A stretch of 64,000 nt of DNA from Scylla paramamosain (lineage: Eukaryota; Arthropoda; Malacostraca; Decapoda; Portunidae), in NCBI RefSeq assembly GCF_035594125.1, contig NC_087163.1, positions 5,667,001 through 5,731,000 of the forward strand, read 5' to 3'. The notes below the pieces were generated by a model that was given only the letters and a program-made list of their open reading frames with translations, was not told where the DNA came from and made no database searches. The stretch's first letter is position 1; each line of letters opens with the position of its first letter. Shown one piece after another: positions 38,915-61,760 of the stretch. The translations under genes and the position numbers were made by a program.

Positions 38915-39143
38915 TATATAAAGCTTCAAAAGGCCTCAAAGTCTAACCATGACGACTAGGAGCGGCGGGGCGTGTCTGGGGAAGGCAGTGACCTTGTTTG
39001 TGGCAGTGGTGGCCGTCGGGACACCACAGGGAGCCTCGTCTTCGGTTCACCGCGTGAGGAACTCGGCGTCTGAGCCTTTTTTTTATCTAAATGTTTTAAT
39101 ATCTATTTGTACAGCCGTATTATTTCAGATGACGGAGAAGTGA
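38915..39143 (+). CDS. Speculative TATA-driven short ORF with signal-peptide-like start
   Basis: TATATAAA lies at 38915-38922 and an ATG at 38949 in an acceptable context (AACC before ATG). The 64-residue frame starts with a basic N-region (Arg4, Lys12) and a hydrophobic core of about 11 residues (AVTLFVAVVAV, residues 13-23). Small residues then suit signal-peptidase cleavage near residue 24. A GTGAGG donor at 39054 could end a first coding exon after about 35 codons. Weak points: the ATG is only about 34 bp from the TATA box, leaving almost no 5' leader, and no partner exon is visible before the GT array. No family recognised. Confidence 0.2.
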
Positions 39144-39269
39144 TCACTACCTGGCTGCTTTGCTCTCTCAGGCGTGAACAGGCTATATACTCATCGCAGC
39201 ATCTTAGCCAACAATCAATGATATACTAGGGATACGTAGAGGAATTTTTTTCATTTCAACTGTATGTGA

Positions 39270-39463
<194 letters not shown>

Positions 39464-39481
39464 CACCATCCAGCATCAGGT

Positions 39482-39484
<3 letters not shown>

Positions 39485-39524
<40 letters not shown>
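39485..39524. repeat. (GA)20 abutting a retrotransposon tail
   Basis: Pure GA that merges without a break into the GATTCA hexamers, sharing the GAGA bases. Confidence 0.95.
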
Positions 39525-39528
<4 letters not shown>

Positions 39529-39866
39529 CAGATTCAGATTCAGATTCTTTATTCCACGAAAGTGATTATTAAGTACATTATATTTCACATAGCTTTACAT
39601 AAATATGGAGGTCATAAAACTAAACAGTAGATTGAAATATCTTAGTATACTACTAAATGATTAAATTGCAGAATGTTGTCATCAAAAAATATTAAGAGTA
39701 TAAAATAATCATGGTAACTAAAATAGTATTTCTACACTAAAGTGCAATGTCTACCTCTAAGTAAAATAAAATACATGAATGTCCTTAAAATTATGTTTAA
39801 ATGATAATAAGACCATAAAATGCTGGATAAAATATGGGTGTAAAGCCTCATCACTGTGCGTGATGA
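39525..39866 (-). mobile_element. Probable 3' end of a non-LTR retrotransposon (GAATCT-type tail with AATAAA)
   Basis: Three perfect GATTCA units plus GATTC (39525-39547) are followed by TTTATT (39548-39553). On the minus strand this reads AATAAA then GAATC and TGAATC repeats: a polyadenylation signal followed by a short tandem-repeat tail, the usual 3' end of many L2/RTE/CR1-type elements. About 310 bp of AT-rich, non-coding sequence then extends to the next GA array and would be 3' untranslated element sequence. No reverse-transcriptase residues are visible, so the family is uncertain. Confidence 0.5.
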
Positions 39867-39903
<37 letters not shown>

Positions 39904-39910
39904 GAGAGAG

Positions 39911-39988
<78 letters not shown>
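39867..39988. repeat. Interrupted (GA)n microsatellite
   Basis: The left 50 bp has GGAG interruptions at about 10-12 bp spacing; the right 75 bp is pure. Confidence 0.96.
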
Positions 39989-39994
<6 letters not shown>

Positions 39995-41229
39995 GTAAGC
40001 AATGCCTCCGGGGGCTGTCCAGGTGATGCGCAGCAGACCCTGTGTTTGGTAGAGCGCCCCCGCGCGGCGTATCTAGGGGCATGGAGAGGGCGTGGGAGTG
40101 AGGGGGCGGTGCTAATGGTTCTTCAATCTATCCTTAGCAGCACGGAGGAAATATTTACGAAGGCGACAGCGGTTCAGGAAGTGTGTCTTGAAGGTTCTCG
40201 CCGCGTCCTTTGTGTTGTGCGTTGCGGCTGACCTCAAATCACTGTCATTTTCGCTTTGCTCGTGTGACGAATGAGCCGCCGATGAGTGCTCGGAGTGACG
40301 CTAACGGGAGAGTGCATTCGATCACTCGTTGCTGATGTGCGTCCTCATCTTTAGTAATGTTCCTTCACACAAAGCTCATCTCCCCACTATCCTCTGCCCT
40401 CTGTCCCTCCCCCGTTGTTCCCCCACGCCCAAAAGTGCAGGTACTCGGGGTTAATCTCACACTCCTTATGTCTTAACTCATCCCCAACTTCCTCTACATA
40501 TGTGAGCCAGCTAGAAATGTTATTTTCACATAATAAATTATTGCCAAATTACCGAGAAACGTGTTTTTTTCCACAACAACCTTTTTTTTTTCTTCTTTTT
40601 TTTTTTTTTTTTACGAATCTGATGACTGGAACACAACACGCTGACTCACCATCTGTCGCTCTACAAATTCATGTATTCACCCTCGTGTTCAGCCTTCCCA
40701 AGTCGCTGAGTACATGACGCACACGCCCGTCTGTACCGTGAACCCCTCGCCGCACGCTGGGTATATACGAGGCATGAAGTTTACCTTAATTCGTGGTCTT
40801 ATTCCAAAAGTCCCATCATTACCCTCGCAGCGTCCCATCGTTGCTGATCAAGGCTTGATAAGGAGCTCACTCGCACCTCAGCGTGAGCCCGCCTCAGTCA
40901 CGGCGTGGCAGGAACAATGTGTGCAGACGCCACGCCACCACGCTGAGTGCCGCGGAGTAATAAAGGAAGTGGAACCTCGGCCCGTGGAAGCTTCTGTGTC
41001 TCATTTAGCCACTTCCTGTACGTCATTAGGAATAGTTTTCTCCCCATCATAACCTTTCCTTCTTGAGGAGACACGTTTTTCATCAGCAATCATCCTCCCT
41101 GAACAAAAATGGAGAAGAAAAACTCTTCCTTCACTTCTTTCATTTGTATAATTAGATCTTGCCCTCACAGTGACTAGCCTCGTTATAGTGGGTGGATGGG
41201 GGTGATCATATTTTTTGTTGCTTCCTCAG
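39989..41229. other. Unique non-coding DNA with T-rich runs
   Basis: T runs lie at 40563-40569 and 40583-40612. The 112-codon frame at 40714-41052 lacks motifs. The right end is a good acceptor tract. Confidence 0.4.
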
Positions 41230-41320
41230 CGGTGGCCCCGCGTGTATCACTCCTGTCCGGCGCGGCGCCTCACGGGAGCCGCTCGTCCTTTATTCTCCGT
41301 CGGAGGCCAGGCGCCCCACG
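41230..41320 (+). other. Candidate 91-nt GC-rich internal exon
   Basis: The left boundary is CATATTTTTTGTTGCTTCCT then CAG, a textbook pyrimidine tract and acceptor ending at 41229. The right boundary is ACG followed by the donor GTGAGG at 41321. The 91 bases between are GC-rich against AT-rich flanks and are open in all three frames. None of the three 30-residue translations is recognisable, so the signal comes from splice sites and composition only. Confidence 0.25.
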
Positions 41321-42240
41321 GTGAGGCTGCTTATATTATAATGAAACGTCACGTGTTTGTGAATCAGTGAGACATTAATGCATAATATTCAGTAACACTA
41401 AACCCATTCAAGATTTTATGCAGCGGAAGTCTTGACTCAAACGATGTAGTAAAGAAAACGTGGACAGCTTTAGTGATATTCCGTACACAACCTTGCCAAA
41501 GCCAGACTCCCGCTGCTCCCTCAAGCGAAACGTGGCGCGCCACGCACACAGCTGCTGTGCTGATTCACCATCAGCTATCAACACCTCTGCAATACTTATT
41601 TACAACTTAAATACATGTTAGAGTGAACAATGTCTTATTTATTACACAACAGCGGCAAGTGAAGGCAAAATGAACGCCGCGGTGCGCGTCTCCCGGATGA
41701 CACCCTAATGATAAAGATTTCCACAAAGTCAACGGAACAGAGTACGTGTAGCCCTGGAAATCACCGAGTAACGGATGTGGCTTCCAGGAATACACCTCGA
41801 GGAGCGATTTAAAAAGAATTCTTTCAACGCGACGCCGGAACGAAAAGTATGAATAAAACAACAATATTATTTCGGATTTCTCGCCCTCTGTACATATGAG
41901 CATTTAGAGCTGAAAGGCCTGTGAGGAGGGTCTGGCGGGGGGGTTCCTCGAGGCTCCAAAGTGGACATCTTCTTCCTCCTCCTTCTCCTGCTCAACTAGG
42001 AAGTACTTGAGAGGGGAAGTAAGGGCGCAGCTGAAAGGGCATCTCCGGTCACTATGATTAATAAGACTTTAAAATCAGGTCGCTACAAGACCGTGGGGCA
42101 TTGAGGGGCCTGTTAGTCAGGGCCAGAGGGAGGAAGGGAAGGATGAAGGAGGGAATTAAGATTATTTTTAAAGACCTCTCGTTCAGTGCTCAGAGGGGCA
42201 GTCTCTTAAAATAATGGGGTAATGGGGCTGCAGATGAGAA

Positions 42241-42244
<4 letters not shown>
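41321..42244. other. Unique AT-rich non-coding DNA
   Basis: No gene or repeat recognised; purine-rich near the right end. Confidence 0.4.
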
Positions 42245-42293
<49 letters not shown>

Positions 42294-42294
42294 T

Positions 42295-42360
<66 letters not shown>
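42245..42360. repeat. Interrupted (GA)n microsatellite
   Basis: About 115 bp with GGA and TAGA interruptions near 42285-42308 and one near the right end. Confidence 0.95.
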
Positions 42361-42711
42361 CTGCACGACACAAGGAGGAAAGCATCGCGTCCATTTGTTC
42401 GTATCGCGTATTTACAGCTTCCTGAACGCCGCTGGGACCTGCAATCATCGACCACAAGCTCGTCAGGAAGAGAGGCAGGAAAGGGTAGAGAGGAAGCGAG
42501 AGGGGAGGGAATGTTGGGCAGGAGGGACCACTGGATCAAGGGAGGAAAGGAGGAAAAGAAAGGAAAAGGGATTATTGGGAGGGGGAGGAGAAAATTTTGG
42601 GATGAGAGAGGGAATGAAAGTACTAATATGGTTAAATTACGTTTGATTAGGTTGTGATAGGATAGATTAGTGTCTGGTAGTCTGCACGATGATTTATATT
42701 TTACTCGCTTC

Positions 42712-42714
<3 letters not shown>

Positions 42715-42791
<77 letters not shown>
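42715..42791. repeat. (CT)38 microsatellite
   Basis: One missing C near 42748; otherwise pure. Inverse complement of the GA array 355 bp to its left. Confidence 0.96.
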
Positions 42792-42794
<3 letters not shown>

Positions 42795-44177
42795 TGGTGC
42801 TTTTGTGATGAAAAATTCTAAAATACGAATATGAAAGACGAGGCGAAGGAGCAGGAGTGTTGAGGGAACCACTGCAGGGCCGAGTGTGTGGTGGGGCCGG
42901 CGGGCTGGGGTTCAAGTGTGGGTCAGGGCTGCTGTAGTGTCCTCAAACCCCCTTACCTAAAGCCTCCAATCAGCCCTCCTCTGCCCCCTCTCTCGCCCCT
43001 TCAACGCTCCTCAGGGGGCTCAACCTCTCCCGTGAATATTTCGCAGCCAAGCACCACAGTCATTTCTTTCCCTTCGCCACCACTTGAAAGGAAAATAACG
43101 CAAGTTTTTAATACTCCGGATACAATGAATACAGACTTACTTCCATGCGTCTATTTTTTTTTTTCTCTCTTTATTTTTTCCTCTCTCTTTTCACGTGAGT
43201 TCCCGGGAAGCGTGAGAGATTGGCTCCCCGTGAGTACGAGCGAGCAGGTGCCGCGCAGTGCCAATACTCAGCGGAGGCTTATCCCTACTTCACCCGCGAC
43301 CCTTCCGCCCTGAGCCAGCCCTCCAAGACCTGGCACTTCCACTAAGCCTATCATTGACCCTCCTTGACCATCTCCCCGCCACCTATCCTTCCCTCCCTTC
43401 CATACAACCGGCCGCAGCTCACTTAGGGTACAAAGGTAGGCGTGTCAGAGTGTCAACGTGAACACGAGGATAAGAGAGGATGTTGTGGTGCATCACAGGA
43501 TATGTTTAACATTTTGTGGTTGCTGTGTGGTTTAGAATTACATGTGTATGATTCTCGCATTCACTCGTGCAATGTTCATTACCACAGACAGCTCTGCATG
43601 AATTTCTTTGTACAAACCAGTTTCTCTTTATACTACATATATAGCAGTAGCTCATCAAGTCCTCGCCAGCCTTGACAACACGGCAATTACTTCAGTCTGC
43701 TCCACGCACCTAAAGCTCTACGTATCAGCAAACAATCTGTTCACGTACCGACCATTACTGGCTATTTTGTTACAGTGTGATGATGGACGAGGATGGGTGA
43801 TGCGTTACTTCCTGTCACGCCTCACTACTGCGTAACAGGGATTTTTTTTTTTCGTACGTTTAAATGGAAGTGGCCAAGACCTACAAAATAAAGTGCAAAA
43901 AAAAAAAAAAAAAACAGTTAGTTGCTGTTCCCTGAGAAGACAGTGAATTACTCCACACGGCAAATGGCGATACGGTCGACGAGGCTCCCAAGGTGTCTCG
44001 ATACTCCCACATGGAAGACATTCAGATCGCAGCAAGAGGGCGTAACACCTGTGGGCGTGGGCGCTTCGCATGCCTCCCACCACAAACACAAAAGACAAGC
44101 TGTAGACGGTGACAGCGAGGAAATATTGTCACTGCAGATTTTTGCTCTTTTTACAATGCGCATTACTCTCCTCTCCT
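42792..44177. other. Unique non-coding DNA with T/A runs
   Basis: T-rich runs lie at 43155-43190 and 43841-43851, and an A18 run at 43898-43915. 42940-43420 is C-rich. No gene identified. Confidence 0.4.
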
Positions 44178-44369
44178 GAACATACTTGAGTTGTAAAAAT
44201 AGTCACACTTTTCCTTCTCTCGCAGACAAGAGGCCCTTCGGGATACGAGATAGAGGGAGCACTTTGCCTTCTTGAACATACATACGAGTAAAAATAAGCC
44301 ACATTTTTTCGTCCCTCACAGACAAAAGGTTCTTCTGAGTATATGATAGAGGGAGCAGAGTACTCCTTC
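44178..44369. repeat. Two-unit 96-bp tandem duplication
   Basis: 44178-44273 and 44274-44369 align end to end with no net length difference and about two-thirds identity (63 of 96 by hand, ungapped). Shared words include GAACATAC, the tract TCTC-CAGACAA-AGG and ATAGAGGGAGCA. Each copy has a pyrimidine tract ending CGCAG (44225) or CACAG (44321), like a splice acceptor. In one frame both copies read K-x-S-H-x-F-x-S-L-x-D-K-R-x-F and then D-R-G-S, but copy two has a stop between these blocks. Confidence 0.75.
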
Positions 44370-44687
44370 AGGCAAACACCTACAGACTGGTGATGTGACG
44401 TGCCCTGTACATCCCTCCTTCATTTGTCACCCGGGGCTGTCTAACGGGGCTGACCGAGGTGGCCTGAGACGCGCCGCCCTGCCAAAACATCTCATACAAC
44501 CAGACTAGTTTAGCAAGTATAAGTAGCTTTAATCTCCCTCCCCTCTCTCCCCGCATACTGACAGGGCGTCATTTGGTGCAACGGACCATTAAAATTTATG
44601 GCAACTCTGGTTCGGTTGAGGTGTGGCCTTCCTCGTGGTGTGCTGGGCGGCGAGGCGAGCTGCGACTCTGGCTAAATCTGAGACTGA

Positions 44688-44930
<243 letters not shown>

Positions 44931-45207
44931 TATGTAGTAGTTTTTGAGCATTTCACTAGTATATTAAAATATTCTGACAGCCGTAAACAACTAAACGTAT
45001 CAGGAAGGAAGCCAGAAAATGATGAACAAGGAATATCAAGGCTTTCATGTCATTGTTATCATCACCAGGTAAACAAAGATTATTAGAATGTAAAATTAAC
45101 CATAAAAAATATACAAAAAATATATATAAATATATACAGTACATAAACAATACAGCCTCCTGTTATCCGTTTTTTTAACGTAAGATGTGCTCTGTCCTAA
45201 GGCAACA

Positions 45208-46899
<1,692 letters not shown>

Positions 46900-47657
46900 G
46901 CGTACACAAAGGGCTTGACAAATGTGTTGCCCAATTGCCGCTGCCTTCGCCGCCACAATGCCAGCTCGGCCACCAACACCTCAAAGCGTCCCAGTAATAA
47001 ATGTGCCCCCTGCCGCCCCCTGATACCAGGGAAGGACGCGCAGATAACGAGTCGGAAATAGCGTGTGAGCGGAGCCTCGCAGGGACAAAGGCAGAACATA
47101 AATTACCAGTCCCCCCTGCATTTAGTGGCATCACGGTGTCATTGGAGGGTCATTAGCGCCTCCAAACCCCCAAATACGTGTAGTAATTTATGGTCCAAAC
47201 CTTTATTAGCCGAAATGTTATATGCAAACAGGTGCCTGAACCGCCGCTACGCTTCCAGGGCGGCGACAGCTGAAAGGCAACGAGCGACACAGCCGGAAAA
47301 TAAGGATACCAACCATTAATGGTCGCGCCGCACCAGTGGCCGCCATGTTCATAATTTTGATATATACACTTCATTACTTTTAATGGAAATCATAAATAAC
47401 TAAAGCACACGTTTCTCTTCTGGATATTTGCTTCACTAAACGCGAATCCTGGCCGGTGCTCCTTAAGGTCTGTGCAGCTGGGCGGGTGATGTATTCTCTA
47501 ATGCGATTCATCAAATGTTATCGTGATGAACTGTGTTGATATACTCTGCAGATACCAGGCGCCGAGAATACTCAAGAATCTACCTTATTGCCAGCAGCTC
47601 CCCGCGGGCCAGGCGGAGAGAGATACTACAATGGAAAGTTTGCTCGGTCTTGCATAC

Positions 47658-47660
<3 letters not shown>
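46900..47660. other. Unique DNA with regulatory-like words at 47040-47420
   Basis: Within 350 bp there are GTCATTAGCG (47149), AATTTATGGTC, CCATTAATGG, GACAGCTG, GCCGCCATG (47339) and TTTTAATGG. Such density of TAAT/TTTATGG/E-box words is typical of developmental enhancers; conservation cannot be tested here. Confidence 0.3.

Positions 47661-47729
<69 letters not shown>
47661..47729. repeat. (GT)34 microsatellite
   Basis: A pure 69-bp array. Confidence 0.97.
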
Positions 47730-47732
<3 letters not shown>

Positions 47733-49439
47733 CGGGTTTAGGGGGAGCTCCTGTATGTGTCTCAGGGGCGTGATGTTCCGCCCAGGAGCAGTGAAGATAG
47801 TTACCCCACTGTGCCTGAGTCCCGCCACCACCGCCGCCTGTTCCCCGCGAGACGCCCCTTCTCCACACCACATAAACACGGCTCGCCCAGCACAGGAGGA
47901 AGTTACTGTCGCTGCCATTAAATTATTGGGTGTTCACGACGCACCCGGCACAGCACCTTGCTCCCGGAGAATTAACAACCAGTAATTGTACTAATGAACG
48001 ACTCCTGGGGCGTCTTGTGTCAATGGAAGCAATCATTTGAACGACGGAGTGGCTCCATAATCATTTAATGCCACCACTCAGTTATCGTGCATTAGAGCCC
48101 CACTTCCTCGTAAACAACATAAATCTCTGAGGGAGTGAGCTGGCCACTGTCTGCAATTACTCTTAAAGCAATCTAATGAGAACCTGCAGGGTGAGAATAG
48201 CCAACGAGGAGACGCTCGGTGCCAATAACCTCCTAAACCAGCATGCGGAGCACCACCACGATTATCAGATCCTCCCTGCCAGCGGACGAGACAAATGACA
48301 GTCGGACTGCACATTTCCATACAATGGCATCCACTCCTTCCTTACAGCGCTGCCAAGTTTCGCCAGAGGAGGCCACCAAGACTTGCTCTGATTTGCTAAT
48401 TAAAGTGTCATAAATCCTCACCAGTGGCACAAAACCCCAACGCCACAGAGGACCTAACAAGCGTGCGTTATCTGGAGGGCACGAGGGTACATCAGGGAGG
48501 CGGAGGGGCGAGAGAGAGAGCAGGCGTTTACCCCAAGGAGGTGACACCACTGCGACCATCAGCACGGTGCCGCCAGGCGCAGGAGACAAAGATTCACTGA
48601 TAAAGACGACAAAAAGGAACAAGGGGTTATTGTCTGGCTGAGTATTTTCTCTAGAAGGTGAAACAGAACTGACACTACGGCCCCAACAATCCTCTCTCAG
48701 GTAACTACATCCACCGTATCAAGATACCTCCCGCTCAGCCTCGGCAGGACCTCAGGCTTTGGGCAAGCGGGAGAGAGAACCCCAGGCAATGAACCCGGCG
48801 AAGAAGAGGTTTTGGGGGCGAGATAGAAAAGGAGGCGAGACAGGCAGAGAAGAAACAGAAACGAGAAAGCTAGAAAAGGGAACGAAAGGTGTGTAAGTAG
48901 AATGATATAAAGATCAAGTCCAAGTAGTAGCAAGGAGAAAGAAGAATAATAATCCAAGTCATAAAACTAAAGCAACACGACGCTGATGAATGGGCGGAGT
49001 AATGCTGCGCTACATTACAATTGAGTCCAAGTGCACCACCGCGGCACAAAAGGCTAATGTTCTCCCCGGATCAATAACCAATCACAACATCATTAATAAC
49101 GGGTCGCCTTCCTAACTGAGCACGACATAACCAATTTTTAGCTTGAGAATCATGACCATCCATCACAGTCCCCAATGGAAATGCAAGTTTAATCTTCTCC
49201 AGCAAAACAAAATCCATCTAGAATTACGAACATGACTGAAGAGAATATATCCGTAAATTAATGAGAGCGCGAGGGTGATAAACATGATGAATGAGAGGCC
49301 GAAAGTGAGGGGAGTGTGAGAGAGAGGGGGAGGGCCCAGCGGTGGTGCTTCGCTTCGTCCTCGTCCCTCGCCTTCATTCCTCCCTGCACCGGTCTTGAGA
49401 AGTGAGATGTTTGATAATAAGGGTAAATATGAAATTTCA

Positions 49440-49440
<1 letters not shown>
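47730..49440. other. Unique non-coding DNA
   Basis: 48090-48190 has GTAAACAAC (forkhead-type), CAATTAC and CTAATGAG words. At 48700 a CCTCTCTCAG acceptor is joined directly to GTAACT. No gene seen. Confidence 0.4.

Positions 49441-49506
<66 letters not shown>
49441..49506. repeat. (CA)32 microsatellite
   Basis: A pure 65-bp array. A consensus donor AAAAG then GTAAGT lies just right of it at 49527. Confidence 0.97.
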
Positions 49507-51345
<1,839 letters not shown>

Positions 51346-51745
51346 CGTTAGTTATTATAGGTTTTCATTTAGTTTTCATGTTAAATACCCTCATATTTAC
51401 AAGAATATATCTTACTCAACTTTTTTAACATTTTTCATAAAAAATAGTTTTCAGGTTAAATCTTCCCGCAGTTCCAGCAACGCACAATTTATCTTATGTT
51501 CCATAATAATCTTCATGTTAAATGGCCTAGGAATTTCAATAATTAATCTTTATCATGCTGTATTACATTTTTTTCCTGTTACATTCCAATCTCAGTAATC
51601 TAGAATCTTTCTTATGTTACCTTATATCTTCCCGCTACATCTATTAGCCTCAATAATCCAACACCTTCCTTATGTTCTGCTATAGTTCCTCAGCTAAATC
51701 CCCTCACAGTTCCGAGAAACCACCACCTTTCCTACACACTGGAAT
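51346..51745. repeat. Diverged minisatellite of about 60 bp, six copies
   Basis: A [TC]TAAAT or [TC]TACAT word follows TTC-x-x-G at 51381, 51456, 51518, 51579, 51635 and 51694, giving spacings of 75, 62, 61, 56 and 59 bp. Between them CAGTTCC, CAATAATC and CTT(T/C)CTTATGTT words recur in the same order. Copies are heavily diverged. Confidence 0.7.
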
Positions 51746-52033
51746 TTCAAAGTTATTCTGAGTCTCTGGAACTCCGCTTATCTCCACAGCCTTTGTTTAC
51801 GCGTGTGTTTGTGTTCTGTTTGTGCTCTCCTGCCGCCGGCGTGTGCATGTGCCCCGCCAGTGATGGAGGGAGGGGGAAGGGGACCGGCAGGTGAGGAAAT
51901 AGAGGTGAGTGTGTAATGACCTGTGTCCGGGGCGCCAGGGTCACGGCACCTGCCATTGTCTGATCCTCACTCCTGGGACGCCGTGCCCGCTCCTCTCTCC
52001 TTCCTCACCCCATACTCCTCTCCCAGCCCCACG

Positions 52034-52973
<940 letters not shown>

Positions 52974-53066
<93 letters not shown>
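52974..53066. repeat. (GA)46 microsatellite
   Basis: About 93 bp, pure. Inverse complement of the CT arrays on either side. Confidence 0.97.
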
Positions 53067-53070
<4 letters not shown>

Positions 53071-53312
53071 AGTTTGAAGGTTTAGCGTAGGAGAGAAGTG
53101 AGGGTCTTGGAAAACGCTGGAATATCCTGCCTCCGCGCCACCCCGCACCTCAGACAGGTAAAAATTTACATTCAGACGACGCCACCGCCCCAGTGTTGAC
53201 ACCTTCGACCCTGACCAGGCGTGCCCTCCCCGCCCCCCGCCCACTGCCCACCCACGCCGCCGCCGAGGGAGCCCATGGAAGTCTGATTAATAAATGTATA
53301 AATCTTGCAGCT

Positions 53313-53435
<123 letters not shown>

Positions 53436-53498
53436 CTTTCTTACTTACGTCTCACTTTTCCCTTCTCGTCCAACCGTCACCATGCCATCAAAACAAAC

Positions 53499-53499
<1 letters not shown>

Positions 53500-53568
<69 letters not shown>
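53500..53568. repeat. (CA)34 microsatellite
   Basis: A pure array of about 69 bp, preceded by AAACAAACAA. Confidence 0.97.
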
Positions 53569-53569
<1 letters not shown>

Positions 53570-54201
53570 CAATGCCATCTAAATCTAATAAAAGAATAAG
53601 AACAAAAAAAACAAGCCACAAAAGATTAAAAAAAAGAGTGGCACGCGTTCTAAATGAAAAAAGCGAAACACATAGCACCAAAAAGCGCACATTTATGAGA
53701 AAAAAGTAAATAGATATAAGGATTACCAGGACTCTCCCCTCTTGTTGTGATGTCAGCTTGTGTCCCTCTCTCCACATTAAGCCTTTTCCGTGTCACTTAA
53801 TGCCACAACTCTCATGCAGGGATCGTCCTTCGCCTCACGCACACGCGGCCACACATCCCATCCCAGATCTGCATGACAGCCGTTTGTGAAGGGCTGTCCG
53901 TCAGAAGCGTCACGAAGACACCTGTGTACCTGCCCCTACCTGTGTTTCCTTGCCATTACAACCCTTCACTGCTGACCTGAATCACCTGTGCCATGGTAAT
54001 TGTTTCTTTGTAATGTTGTGCCTTGTAATCTTTCTCTTTAGTGTTCTTGTGTTGCCCCTTGTGTGTTGGGTTTTATGAGATACACATAGACATACAGACA
54101 GACAGACACACACACACAGAGACTAACACACACACATTAATGACGCATCGTGGTAACTCTTCCTGTGTCATGATGTCTTCTTATTATATTTCTCTTGAAT
54201 A
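53569..54201. other. Unique non-coding DNA, A-rich at left
   Basis: Short GACA/CA stubs lie at 54087-54137. No gene. Confidence 0.4.
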
Positions 54202-54202
54202 T

Positions 54203-54282
<80 letters not shown>

Positions 54283-54300
54283 CTTCTTCTTCTTCTTCTT
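54202..54300. repeat. (TTG)27(TTC)6 trinucleotide array
   Basis: About 80 bp of GTT triplets change to six CTT triplets at 54283. Confidence 0.96.
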
Positions 54301-55290
<990 letters not shown>

Positions 55291-55694
55291 CAGAATGCTA
55301 GTTTTCTTTTTTTCTTTGCTTTAAATAAATATACTTTTAATCACCTAGTTTATATATGTTTTATCAAAAGTAATAGAAAGGAAAAGAGAGAAGATAAAAA
55401 AAAAAACTGAGCGGCAAGAACCTATCCACTTTAAGTAATGTATCTCAACCCACCACCTCGAAGCATGAACGATGTGAACCCCATCAGCACACCCCCTCCC
55501 CCTACACCTGTACCTCACCTGGCCAGACAAGACGCGTCGAGTAAACACCTTTACACCCACGGGTTCCTACACGCACCAAGCTTCCTCAAGATCAGAAAAG
55601 AGCTTCGATAAGTTTACCACGCGATAAAATCTCAAGACAAGATGGAATCGCTTGATATATCCGTTTACCTGCGCTGATCACCTGCCGCAATGTT

Positions 55695-56012
55695 CTAGCC
55701 GAAAGACGAGCAGGCGTCGAAATGTCCACTAATCAGAAAAAAAGGGCGTGAGCGTGGGCCATAGAACACCAGGGAAGGGTCCCGCATCCCCTCAGACGGG
55801 CCTGGGAACGTATGATCTATCCGAGAATGTGAGTCTGCGCCATCACTACCGCCGACAATGGAAACGCCAGCACCAGATATGTTAATACTGTTTGGATATT
55901 TCAGCGCCATAACAATAGAAGGCATTGCACCAGAATCTCGTACACACAATGCAAGTTCAATAGCATCGTTTTTCTCCATGTTAACGTCGCACTTTATCGA
56001 CGCAATTATATT
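55695..56012 (-). other. Unassigned ORF with a faint pseudouridine-phosphate glycosidase-like segment
   Basis: The minus-strand frame is open from 56012 to 55695 (ATG at 55979) with no simple repeat in it. One part reads A-I-E-L-A-L-C-V-R-D-S-G-A-M-P-S-I-V. This recalls the A-x-x-V-E-x-x-[IV]-R-x-x-G-A-[VI]-P-A-T-I segment of PsuG-type enzymes as I remember it. The HGMP-type motif normally just upstream is absent, no splice site bounds it, and the rest is unlike the family. It could be a decayed fragment or coincidence. Confidence 0.15.

Positions 56013-60784
<4,772 letters not shown>

Positions 60785-60876
<92 letters not shown>
60785..60876. repeat. (CA)45 microsatellite
   Basis: A pure 91-bp array. 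Confidence 0.97.
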
Positions 60877-60878
<2 letters not shown>

Positions 60879-60917
60879 CTTAAAGATAATAAAAGTATGT
60901 AAAACAGTTTGAATCAT

Positions 60918-61185
<268 letters not shown>

Positions 61186-61326
61186 CCAACCTACAGACGA
61201 GGAAGTAGGAGTGGAGGGTGGGAAGGCAGGGCACAAGGACCACCATCACCTGGAATTAACCGCACGAAACACACCTGTCATGCCGTCACCCTTTTTCCTC
61301 CACGTCACACCACTCATTACTTGCTC

Positions 61327-61760
<434 letters not shown>

